Assembly (NCBI RefSeq): GCF_947507565.1
Contig: NC_089180.1
Span: 1,550,001 to 1,614,000, forward strand
Direction: 5' to 3'
Origin: Oscarella lobularis
Lineage: Eukaryota; Porifera; Homoscleromorpha; Homosclerophorida; Oscarellidae
Length of the DNA stretch: 64,000 bases
The notes beneath the pieces are model-generated. The model was not told the DNA's origin and did no database searches. It saw nothing but the letters and a program-made list of their open reading frames with translations. Below are positions 1 to 9,337 of the stretch, one piece after another. Numbering within the stretch: the first letter of the stretch is position 1; each line of letters opens with the position of its first letter. The position numbers and the translations under genes are program-made.

Positions 1-81
1 GTCGTCGTCGACGAGAATTCGGAGACGGACGAAGCATCGGTGGCAGAAGGGGTGATTGCACGGGCCCACGGCGAAGAAGGG

Positions 82-410
82 TAGTCTGGATACCCGACCC
101 TCTCGCTCGGGGAGGAGAAGGGTCTGGTGAAATGCGCACCCTCTACTTGTGTTTCGGGGCGTGTCCCGCAGCGCTCACTGCGGTACAATCAGCGAGCTTG
201 ACTTACGATGTCGCGTTCGAGTCTCTGGGCTTTAGACGAAGTTGAGAGTGCTGTCTCGGAGTCCGCTCTCCAACCCTTCTCTTCGTCCGGAGCAGTTCGC
301 GGCCGCAGTCCAGAGCCCTAGATAATCAATGATTATCTAGGGCTCTGCCGCAGTCGACGTGATGACGTAAATAATTGGCTGTAATTGGTAGTGCGAGAGG
401 GTCGGGTATC
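82..410 (+). mobile_element. MITE family 1, copy a
   Basis: Non-autonomous DNA element with a terminal repeat starting TAGTCTGG, followed by a CCAGACCCTC-type hairpin end. It matches the copies at 411-775 (opposite orientation) and 8588-8942 (same orientation) along most of its length. It abuts the next copy head-on, with the last few bases of its right terminal repeat missing or shared. A 37-bp palindrome is inserted at 311-347. No coding capacity is seen. Confidence 0.75.
311..347. mobile_element. 37-bp palindromic hAT-like micro-element with 8-bp target duplication
   Basis: Two 18-base arms beginning CAGAGCCCTA are perfect reverse complements around a single central base. The block is flanked on both sides by CCGCAGTC (303-310 and 348-355). 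The sister copies at 411-775 and 8588-8942 have a single CCGCAGTC at the same point, so they are empty sites. An 8-bp duplication and CAGAG termini are typical of hAT elements. There is no room for internal sequence, so this appears to be two terminal repeats joined head to head. Confidence 0.7.
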
Positions 411-775
411 TAGTCTGGAGGCCAGACCCTCGCTCAGGGAGGAGGAGGGTCTGGTGTAATGCGCACACTCTACTTGTGTCTCAAGCCAATTACAGCCAAT
501 TATTTACGTCATCACACGACAGCGACTGCGGCCGCGAACTGCTCCGGACGAAGAGAAGGGTAGCCAAGTTGGAGAGCGGACGCCGAGACAGCACTCTCAA
601 CTTCGTCTAAAGCCCAAAGACTCGAACGCGACATCGTAAGTCAATTAGCTACGAGGTCACCTGACCTCGAGGAAGCTCGCTGATTGTACCGCAGTGAGCG
701 CTGCGGGACACGCCCCGAAACACAAGTAATGCGCATTACAGACCCTCCCTGAGCGAGGGTCTGGCCTCCAGACTA
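411..775 (-). mobile_element. MITE family 1, copy b
   Basis: 365-bp element whose ends, TAGTCTGGAGGCCAGACCCT and its reverse complement, are perfect near the termini. TA at each end is compatible with a TA target duplication. It is the reverse complement of the copy at 8588-8942 over nearly its whole length, including the GATGACGTAAATAATTGG block. It carries an uninterrupted version of the site where copy a has the hAT-like palindrome. Confidence 0.8.
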
Positions 776-905
776 GACTACTCCCGGGCACCCTTTCTTG
801 ATCTTCTCTCGCGTCTTCTTTTTTCTTCCCGCAAGCTTCCTGCTTCTTTTCTATTTCGTGGTCCCTTCTCTCGCGAGCAGCAGTTCCTCGTTTCTCTTCC
901 CCCTT

Positions 906-1392
906 TCCGTCTGTCTACAATGACGTCACAAGCATGTGACCGCCGCCATTTTAGATGAGCTCTCCTGCCTCGAATCTTTAGTTTCGCTTCTTCGGCAGTA
1001 GCTCGAAAGCTTCTGTAGATGTAGCTAGACTAGGTTATCGAGCGCTTAAAGCGCAACTTAGCTCTTAGGAGGCTAAACGAATGTGGGCGTTCCTCTCATT
1101 CTCGCGTAATTAGCCCTTTCTCACCCCAAACAGAAGCTATTGTTTTCGCATCTAGTAGTGTTATGACGTAATAAATTCGCTACGTTTTCGCTTGAGATGC
1201 GAAAATGAATTTTTTGCTCATTGATTTCTCGGAAAATGACAAAAATTGTGATGTTGGCCTAATTTTAAACGGAGAATTTGTTTATAAAAATAACAACTAG
1301 CTCAGAAAGAGATTTAGAGACTCTTTCTAAGAACGCTCGTCCTTCGTTGCGTGGGCGAGGTCACAATGTATCCCGCATTGTAGACAGACGGA
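906..1392 (+). mobile_element. MITE family 2, copy 1
   Basis: 487-bp element bounded by TCCGTCTGTCTACAAT and its reverse complement ATTGTAGACAGACGGA. Related copies lie at 17591-18100 (same strand) and 38844-39320 (opposite strand). The third is the partner within the inverted duplication, so it was duplicated along with it and did not transpose independently. The body includes a GCGCTTAAAGCGC palindrome. No open frame is conserved. Confidence 0.8.
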
Positions 1393-1517
1393 TCTCCGCT
1401 CTCGCGGGGTCTTTTTATTCAAGCTCCCGCAAACTGAAATAACCGCAAACCCTTCACCGATTTATCCGTCAACATGCGTCAAAAGCTCCACCTCCCTAAA
1501 ACTCTCTATTAGGAAAA

Positions 1518-2942
1518 ATGGAAAAAATGGAAGAATTACTGAAAAGAATCGAAAGATTAGAGAAAGAAAAAGAAAAAAACGAAATATTAGAAAAAGAAAA
1601 CAAAAAATTCGCAAAAGAAAACGAAGAATTGAAGAAACGAATGCACGCAGTGGAATTGGCAAAGGATGTTGCTGAGGTGACAGAGCTACTTCGAGATGTG
1701 GATCTATCCCAGACAAGTGAGTATTGTCTTATTGGAAAGTTTTATTAGTAGCGCGTCTTGTTTTCTAGGTGCCTCAGTACTGACTGTATCAGGTATAGAA
1801 TGCTGTAATTGTGCATGCCACGCATGACCTTCTGTACAGAAGCGTCAGCGATGGGAAGAGTTATTCATCACTATGAAAGTAATATGGCGAAATTCAATGA
1901 ATTAAAGCCTAAATTAGGTTATCATTTTTCATTCCTATTTTATCACCGTTTGAGTAACTCGTTACTTAGCTGCAGAATTCCTGACTGAAATCGAGCAGCA
2001 AGAATTGCGTGAATTGACCGCCACTCTGAAGTCAGGAAGTAATGTACCTGATATTGCTATGGCCGATTTTGTAAACAATCTTTGACGTTTCTATAGAAGA
2101 GAAGTACGTTGACATGCTTTCAAAAGTGAGCTGGTTTTTGTTTTTGGCATTCTATTTTATTTTTGTGTGTAGTCGAAGTGGCCTTCGACTATAGCAACTA
2201 ACAACTTTGCTCGAGCCAGGTTTGCTGGAACAGAAATGCGAATTCCTGCATCTCTCTTCTGCGACGTCTTCAAAACGTATATGCCTCCAGAGATATCGGC
2301 CAGAGAAGAAGTTGACGATTCATTTTCGCGTCACTTTCAAAGGCTCCTATTTTACTCAAATTGTCAATACAAAGACAAGAAGGGAAAAATAGTCAAAGAG
2401 GAGATGAAACTTAATCTATCAATTGTGAAGCTTCTCTTATCTGGCGACATTGAAATAAGCGAGCAGGTCAAAGTGCAATCTTATGCTGTTGATGGTGCTG
2501 TCAAGTTCCTTGAGAAGAGCATCAAAGATTGGCTTTTTCATGCATTTCTGGAGTGCAAAATAGCCGTTGGCCAGGGTGATCCTCGTATTCAAGGAGTGGC
2601 TTATGTGAAGAATGCAGGTGATCCGATTGTTGCGGAGGTAATTTATGATCAATGAGTGAGAGTAAATTTACCGTCTGCGTCTCTCTGTAGGGTAAGGTCT
2701 GGTTATTACCTCCTTCTCTCGTCTTGGCATGGCGCGAGTTTGAGGTCGATATTTATGGGACAGTTACCCTTCAACCCCAGCATAGAGAAAAGAAAGGCGA
2801 AGTAGGAATTGCATGTTCGCACTTGGCACACTTCTCGCTAACGAATGCAGAAGTGGCGAAAGCCATGGTTTGTTGGCTAAAGGGAATGCTTGAGGAACTT
2901 AAACAAAAACGCGTGGAACCGGCTCGTCAGAAGTTCTCGTAA
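1518..2942 (+). pseudogene. Coiled-coil / nuclease-like / kinase gene, copy A (partial)
   Basis: Partial copy of the gene at 36727-38722. The first exon opens with ATG at 1518 and encodes a charged, Lys/Glu-rich coiled coil. Short middle exons follow. Then comes a block at about 2185-2655 containing the nuclease-like module (E-x-K followed by GQGDPRIQ) and the start of the kinase region (2724-2942). The kinase catalytic motifs seen in the other three copies are absent because the duplicated segment stops here. It is a fossil with one large break; the partner copy looks whole. Promoter sequence upstream was duplicated too. The family resembles CR/CRN-type nuclease-kinase effectors, and the cellular role in an animal is unknown. 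Confidence 0.65.
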
Positions 2943-2981
2943 CGGTGTGCACTGCCGCGGCGCCGGGTCAACGCGAAGAGC
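2943..2981 (+). pseudogene. TLN: Talin exon sliver
   Basis: About 39 bases encode TVCTAAAPGQRE, the same twelve residues as the talin rod exon at the right edge of the window (about 63930-63970). Vertebrate talin has a similar APGQ(K)ECDNAL segment here. The DNA differs from the right-edge copy at a few third-codon positions only. It lies exactly at the junction between the end of the left inverted-duplication arm and the ZFYVE26 fragment, so it looks like filler or a remnant of a larger talin copy. Confidence 0.6.
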
Positions 2982-4781
2982 CATCTAGATCCCAATGTCG
3001 TTTGGTCGTCGTGGGGAATGGCCTGCCTCAAAGCGGGACAGTACGAAGCGGCCAGAGAAAAATTCGGCTACTGCTTCAACGTAAGATTTTTGTGCTGTAT
3101 GCACCGATTTTACGCCAATTGCTTATGTATATGATAGAGACAGAAAGACGCGGGACAAAGGCAAGTATTAGTCAATGCCATCGTTGATCAAATTCGAAGC
3201 ACTCCGTTCATCACTGCGGAACTGGTACCAAACCTATCTCAAATATTTTCTCTATTGTATATACGTCTTTAGGTGACCGACCCGGCGTCGGTCACTCACG
3301 CTATACGGGTAAAGGATTCTTTCTCTCTTGGGGTATGAAATAATTAAATTATTTGCATTCTAGCGTCCTGGATCGCCGACCAAGCTCGTTTTAACGAGTG
3401 CCGATACTACATCAAAGCCTACGGCAGCAACACTATGCTCGTGGAATTTTACGTTAGCTACAAGTTCATCAGTAAAGTCGGTCAGATTGTTCTTGATAAG
3501 GTAGAAGAAGTGATCTATTTTTTCGGCCTGATAGTATGAGTTTTTTGTTCTTTAGAGATGCACTCAAAGCGTATTTGTCAAAGGCGTTCTTCTTCCGTCA
3601 TGCACTTTCACACAGTTGCTTTGGCAAGCTGCAGGAAGAAATGCTCGTGGCCGACTGGTCATTAGAAAAATGGGAGAAATATCTGACGGCAAGCTGTCAG
3701 TATCTGACGCAGAAGCGACTGTTTGCCGTTCTGTACAAACTCCAACTTTTCATGAAAAGTAAGTAAAAGAACGCGAGAGAGACTGAGAGCCAATGTTTTT
3801 TCTTAGGACGACTACATTCGCGCTTCGTTTACATGCATCAATTTCTTTACGGGCGAAGCGGGACGACCGAGCAATCAACTTGACGTTTATCCGCGTCTAC
3901 ATCATCTAGAAAAGGCGCTTTCTCATCTGGAAAAGTATACATTGCAGAGTATCGCGGCATTGAACCGATGCGTTCTCGACCCGGCTTCATGCAAAAAAGC
4001 AGTCTCTTATAACCGGTAGCGTATACGACGTTGCAGATCCGAGCGAAGAACAAACGGACTCGAGGTCCGGCTTTCGACTCAGCCCTTCACTTGGGTAAGC
4101 GGTTTCCAGGGGAGATTCTAAGCCAATTTCGCGTCATTTTCTGACACTTTCATTACTGACGCTTACTTCTTTGTTTCAGAGATGCGAAGCGGCATTCCCA
4201 TGTGTTTCGAATTCAGATTGAAGTGACGAAGTATTTGCACGAGTGCGGCGTCCTCGCCGAAGTTGCCTATCAGACATCAAAAGGCCGACGCGATCTGCCA
4301 GCGACTCTGTTTGGATCGTCCAATGCCAAGTCAACTGTAGCATCGCAGGTTTGCCAGCGAAGACGAGGCCTGAGAGTCCATGTTTTACTAGTGTTTCCTT
4401 CAGGTTTTATTAGCCAGCCAAAATATTGAGAATGGATTCAAACTGGCTTTCACACTGATACAGGTATGTTTTACTTGGGATCTACTGCAAACCTTTGTTC
4501 AAGTTTTCTCTCAGGACATTCGTCTGAATGCCAATAAAATTTACTCATACGTCAGTCGAAGCTTTGCCAAGCTGAGGCGCTTGCGTCAAGTGGAGCAGCT
4601 GTTGTCATGCGTCAAGAAAAGCGGACTAAACGACTGGCGATGCCAAGAAGAAATTTTGATGTCGTGCATCAAGGTCTTGGCGGAAGACGTGGAGTACAGA
4701 TTAATTAGTTATTTGCAGATGAAAAATGCCGAGAGGTTTATTGAAATGCTTACGAGTGACGACAACAAGGTGCTTTTATAG
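2982..4781 (+). pseudogene. ZFYVE26: ZFYVE26 (spastizin) C-terminal fragment
   Basis: Spastizin acts with spatacsin and AP-5 in late-endosome/lysosome reformation. At least eight short exons with GT-AG introns match its C-terminal helical region in order. They begin WGMACLKAGQYEAAREKF (exon ending 3080), pass YLTQKRLFAVLYKLQLFMK (3556-3758) and FTCINFF, and reach IEVTKYLHECG (about 4205) and SDDNKVLL at the stop near 4781. The FYVE zinc finger and the whole N-terminal bulk are missing. Vertebrate proteins continue well past the DDNKV motif, so the 3' end is lost too. Within the exon at 3556-3758 the homology switches frame between VFVKGVLLPSC and FGKLQEEML, so this piece carries a frameshift. 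It meets an oppositely oriented VWA5A-like fragment tail to tail. Confidence 0.8.
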
Positions 4782-4799
4782 ATAAAGTGTATATACGTA

Positions 4800-6752
4800 A
4801 ACTTTCATTTTCTTTGTCAACCGCTACAAACGATGTGTGGCTGCTAATCACGCTAGCGCTGGTGCTCAGCTTTACGATGGCCTCCTTGTCCGACTTGACT
4901 GCGCTGCCAAGTTGCTTCTTTACAAAATTTTTGTCAATCAAATCACTTTCGACGTCTTTGATCAGTGATTTGATTGCAAGCTGGTGAACAGCTTTTCCTC
5001 CTCCACTACTTCCACTCGGTTTCACTTCAAAATCAATAGACAGCTCAAGATTCTCCGTTCCTATGTACCCTTTGAGTGACGCGGAGCCTTTTAGGTCACC
5101 TACTCGTGGAAGGTCAATGAGAAAGCCGTAAATGATGAGACAATCTCCGCTAAACACCGGAGGAACTTTTGACGGAGTTTGAACGAGTTTGCTTTCCCCG
5201 GGTAAGGACCAGTTGATGTGAACGTCGGAAACTGACGGAGCCAAAGCACGCTTTAGCATTCTCATAACCTATAATAGGAAAACAGACATGAAATCATCTC
5301 ATCCCCTTGTTTGATAATGACAATTCACACCTTGGGCTGCATTCGTTCTCCTGATTCAATGAATTCAGTTGAAGCGCCTGATCCGATCCCAACAGAGAAA
5401 CACCTACAACACCGAATTTGTCATCTGACATCATAACTCCAAAGTCATTACAGCTTACCTGGCTTTGTGAGCATTCTTCTTTACTTCTTCTATCACACCG
5501 TATGTATTGGATACGGCCCCATCTGTGAGTACAAAAATCTGCTTTGGAAGACCTTTCACAGATGGCATCTTGAAGATCTCTTGGAGGGGTGCTAGCAATA
5601 CTGTTCCGCCGAGATTAGCGTGAAGACTTTTCGTGTGCTGCATCGCCTTGTCTAGATTGCCCTGATTATAGGCAACGCTCTCTTTAAACAACTTCTCGTG
5701 GCTCGATCCGAATCCCACGATATTGAAATAGCAATCGTCGGGTATGCTCTTCAGAAACAACATCATCGTTTCTTTGGCAGCCACTCATGGTACCACTTCG
5801 ATCTATAACGAAGATCAGTTCGCTCACTGCATCCGTTGTACTGAAATGAGGAAAGTAGTTCAGCGTCACTGCTGGATCAGACAGAAGAGCGACGCCGCCC
5901 TCCGCTCCCATCTCAACAACAGCATGCGGTTGGTGAGCGTTCTTTGGCTTGATGGTCACAACCACGTCTTTGTCGAATCTGTGTTCTTCGGCCAATCGAA
6001 CTAGCGTTACGCTATACCCATCGTCGTCTACTGGTACAGCATGTTCAGTCGTCAGTTGATGAGTCGGCGACGTGACGCCGTCGACATCGGCTTCAATTCT
6101 CATTTCAAAGGAGAGTGTGTAAGGAATCGCTGAAGCCGGCAGATACGTCACGCCCGTCGTCGGATTCGTCGATTCGGCTGGCTTCGATGACGCTGCGTGA
6201 TAAGGCGGTGTTAGAACGGATGGAAGATTGAAACGAACCGAACTGAACAAACAAATATAATTAATTAAATCATCGACTTTATCTGTTGCTAAATATCTTT
6301 TCTACCCGTCGTGTTCTGTCGGCAATTCCATTATGAACGTTATCATCTCGACCGTCGCTTTCTTCTTTGGTGGAAGATTTGCGACGCTCACCGTGAAAAT
6401 GTCGTGACGGACCGATTCCATAAGAAAAGCCGATTGACCGCTTGCGATTGCATCGTCATACGCTTGCTTCGCTTCTTCTTTCTCTTTCATTATCCCGACG
6501 ATCTTTCTGTCCGTCGATTAGAGCCGTGAAATCGACGACAGTCGACGATTCGTCGAGAGGAAACGTAAAAACGGCTTCAACTGGGTTCCCTTCCTCGTTT
6601 TCGTACTCCAATCGAGACAGGACTCGAGCCGTGTATCCAATTACAGTGCTCTCGACTCTAACCGATCGCAGGGGAATCGGAGAGCCGCCGCTCTTCTTGC
6701 ATAGACCACACGGCATGAGAGGTTCAGAGGCTTGCGCAGTGCAACATCCTGT
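4800..6752 (-). pseudogene. VWA5A: VIT and VWA domain protein (VWA5A-like), copy 1
   Basis: Matches the von Willebrand factor A domain-containing 5A family, soluble proteins of unclear molecular function. The VIT domain is encoded at about 6752-6300 (LEYENEEGNPVEAVFTFPLD, then AIASGQSAFLMES). The VWA domain follows at 6250-5455 with the MIDAS start FVIDRSGTM, then YFNIVGFGSS and LGGTVLLAPLQEIF. The beta-sheet C-terminal region ends at SFVAVDKEN near 4800. Defects: one extra base near 6512 shifts VIT from frame to frame; about a dozen residues after DRSGTM are deleted with a frame change; and, relative to copy 2, 13-15 residues around LVKGIAKAGKG are lost in frame. The start codon exon is not evident; the first visible exon follows a GACAG acceptor at about 6752. 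The C-terminal tail is replaced by unrelated sequence. Confidence 0.75.
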
Positions 6753-6857
6753 CACGTCAGATACGGCCTACACACACAGAATGAGATCTAATAAGCAAAA
6801 CGAATAATTAGCTTGCAATTTGCAGCGCAGTGCCTGTCATGAGCATGCAGTTTGTCA

Positions 6858-8436
6858 TTAGAAGAGCTTTTGAGCTGCTTTCATCCAATCTTCCCACGTT
6901 GTTTGCTTCGGGAGCTTGTGCTTCTTAGCCCACTTTGTTGTAGCCTTGTTTGCCATTAGCTCCCATTTCGTCTTTGAAGCTTGCGCACGTGACCTCCAGC
7001 TAAGTCAGAACGATGGCCGTTGCCCAGATGCTCTTGCACACAGCAGACGATCCCTTTCCAAACGGCGAGAGAGCATCCAAATCTTTAACAGATTTGCTGA
7101 CGAGACGAGCGACGGCAACATCAAGCGGCCATGCACCTGACGCCTGCTGCAATGACACAATTGTTATAAATGCATCATCGGCTGTTTTCTCCACTGACGC
7201 TTTCGCCTTCTTAGGAAATTGAAACGCTTTATGCTTTATGCTCCTTCTTCTTCTTCTCCCCCTTCTCCTCTATCTCTATCTCTTCATCGTCATCAGACCA
7301 CTCTGAATCATCATCATCATCCAAAACAGCAGCAGCCCTTCGAAGCCTCAAACTGTTCAACGCGGATCCTCCAGCCACGTAATTCCTGGCATCTATAATC
7401 CTCCTCCTCCTCCTCCTCCTCAGCGACCGGAATACGCCTTAGATTCGTGCTTCCCGCCACCGGCTCATCGTTTCCTTCATCGACAGCTACAAACGATGTG
7501 TGGCTGCAAATCACGCTAGCGCTGGTGCTCAGCTTTACAATTGCATCCTTGTCCGACTTGACTGCGCTGCCAAGTTGCTTCTTTACAATATCTTTGTCAG
7601 TCAAATCACTTTCGACGTCCCTGATCAGTGATTTGATTGCAAGCTGGTGGACAGCTTTTCCTCCACTACTTCCACTCGGTTTCACTTCAAAATCGATAGA
7701 CAGCTTGAGATTCTCCGTTCCTATGTATCTTTTGAGTGACGCGGAGCCTTTTAGGTCACCTACTTGTGGAAGATCAACGAGAAAGCCATAAATGATTAGA
7801 CGATCGCCGCTGAACACCGGAGGAACTTTTGATGGAGTTTGAATGACTTTGCTTTCCCCAGGTAAGGACCAGCTGAAGTGAACATCTGAGAGTGATGGAG
7901 CCAATGAGCGCTTCAGCATTCTCATTACCTACAGGAAACCAAATATGTGAAGTGTCACCCTAATTAATACCGTAGTGAGAATTTATACCTTAGGCTGCAT
8001 TCGTTCGCCAGCTTGAATAAATTCACTTGAGCCTTTACCAGCTTTGGCTATTCCTTTCACGAGTTCAGTTGAAGCGCCGGATCCAATTCCAACAGAGAAA
8101 CGCCTGCAAAAACAAGGCAATTATTTCAAAATGAACATTGACTGGAAAGACAGTACCTAGCTTTGCGAGCATTCTTCTTCACTTCTTCAATGACATGTAT
8201 TGGATACGTCCCCGTCAGTGAGTACAAAGATCTGCTTTGGAAGACCTTTCACAGATGGCATCTTGAAGATCTCTTCGAGAGGTGGCAGCAATTCTGAGAT
8301 CGGCTCGTATGCTTTTTGTGTGCTGAACGGCCTTGTCTAGATTTCCCTGATTATAAACAACACTCTCTTTGAACAGCTTCTTGTGGCTCGATCCGAATCC
8401 CACGATATTGAAATAGCAATCGTCGGGAATTCTCCT
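6858..8436 (-). pseudogene. VWA5A: VWA5A-like protein, copy 2 (5' truncated)
   Basis: Second copy, lying directly upstream of copy 1 on the same strand. It starts in the middle of the VWA domain (IPDDCYFNIVGFGSS) where MITE family 1 sequence begins at about 8437. It then runs through FSVGIGSGASTELVKGIAKA (7989-8103), the sheet-rich region (7925-7317), an acidic Glu-rich linker, and the C-terminal helical tail ending AAQKLF and TAA at 6858. The tail has an in-frame TAG where the family has Trp (after WATAIVLT) and a frame change before KTKWELM. There is also a small deletion in the VWA segment near 8190. Copy 2 keeps the 3' half and copy 1 the 5' half, as expected of a broken tandem duplication. 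The nucleotide similarity is very high in the shared region. Confidence 0.75.
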
Positions 8437-8478
8437 CCTCCCCGAGCGAGAGGGTCGGGTATCCAGACTACTAGTTTC
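8437..8478. mobile_element. MITE family 1 terminal fragment
   Basis: Terminal repeat of family 1 (CCCCGAGCGAGAGGGTCGGG, then TATCCAGACTA) sits directly at the point where VWA5A copy 2 loses homology. It is more similar to the left end of copy a (82-120) than to the adjacent complete copy. It may mark the deletion that removed the 5' half of the gene. Confidence 0.6.
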
Positions 8479-8587
8479 GAGCCTTGCGATCGCAACGGTA
8501 TGCGAGTTTCGGCCCGAAATCGCTTCCACAGCGAGAAAACGTTCGTCGAAAATGACTACACGGTCGCGGAAAGACATGCGCGTAGGA

Positions 8588-8942
8588 TAGTCTGGAGGCC
8601 AGACCCTCGCTCAGGGAGGAGGAGGGTCTGGTGTAATGCACACTTTACTTGTGTTTCGGGGCGTGTCCCGCAGCGCTCACTGCGGTACAATCAGCGACCT
8701 CGAGGTCAGGTGACCTCGTAGCTAATTGATTTACGATGTCGCGTTCGAGTCTTTGGGCTTTAGACGAAGTTGAGAGTGCTGTCTCGGCGTCCGCTCTCCA
8801 ACCCTTCTCTTCGTCCGGAGCAGTTCGCGGCCGCAGTCGCTGTCGTGTGATGACGTAAATAATTGGCTGTAATTGGCTTGAGACACAAGTAGAGTGTGCG
8901 CATTACTCCTCCTCCCTGAGCGAGGGTCTGGCCTCCAGACTA
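8588..8942 (+). mobile_element. MITE family 1, copy c
   Basis: 355-bp complete element with TAGTCTGGAGGCCAGACCCT at the left and its reverse complement at the right, TA at each outer end. The interior contains GGGGCGTGTCCCGCAGCGCT and the ACGATGTCGCGTTCGAGTC block shared with copies a and b. It has the empty hAT-like site (CCGCAGTC near 8833). No coding sequence is seen. Confidence 0.8.
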
Positions 8943-9065
8943 GAAGAAGGGCGACTCGTCGCAACACAGACCACACGTCATTTCCTTTACGGGCGATTTT
9001 GGACTTTCTGGGTCTTTCGGATTAGAAGATATCGATACCTGAAGTTGAATTTGCTTCGGCGGCAT
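8943..9065 (-). CDS. Possible first exon of VWA5A copy 2
   Basis: An ATG at 9065 on the minus strand opens a frame, MPPKQIQLQVSIS, that includes MTCGLCCDESPFF and runs into the right end of MITE copy c. Copy 1 has a similar MPCGLCKKSGG near its visible start, so this may be the N-terminus of the same family, cut off from the rest by the MITE. The similarity is short and no VIT residues follow. It could equally be an unrelated short frame. Confidence 0.3.
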
Positions 9066-9337
9066 CGTGAAGAAAAAAGGGTTTCACACGTAATCCGTAG
9101 CGCACGTCGACAAGAACTCTCCCGAATGTGACGTCACTTGAGAGTAAAGATATACCGGTACTGGGTTCTGCTCACGTGCTCAGTAATAATAGGAGTTACA
9201 CACGGGAAGGGGTTCTTCGAGTGTAGCGAGCTTCTCGTGAATTTGTTTCGCAGAATTCCGAGACAGAGACTATATGAACTGTGCGAATTTGAAGTTTTGT
9301 GCGGTACAAGTCGTAGCTACGGAAATTTGTGAACGTC

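Larger units (their letters stand above)
780..2942. repeat. Left arm of a large inverted duplication
   Basis: From about 780 to about 2940 the sequence is repeated in reverse complement at about 36720-39462. It starts with the CGGGCACCCTTTCTT stretch, continues through MITE family 2 and ends in the third coding block of the nuclease-kinase gene. Exons, introns and the MITE all sit at the same relative places, so this is a genomic duplication and not a retrocopy. The arms are 34 kb apart. Small substitutions and indels are spread through both arms. Confidence 0.85.

Noticed and set aside
1462-1716. Minus-strand Phe/Leu-rich frame resembling a membrane protein
   Set aside because: Antisense of the Lys/Glu coiled-coil exon; AAA/GAA codons read backwards give Phe and Leu.
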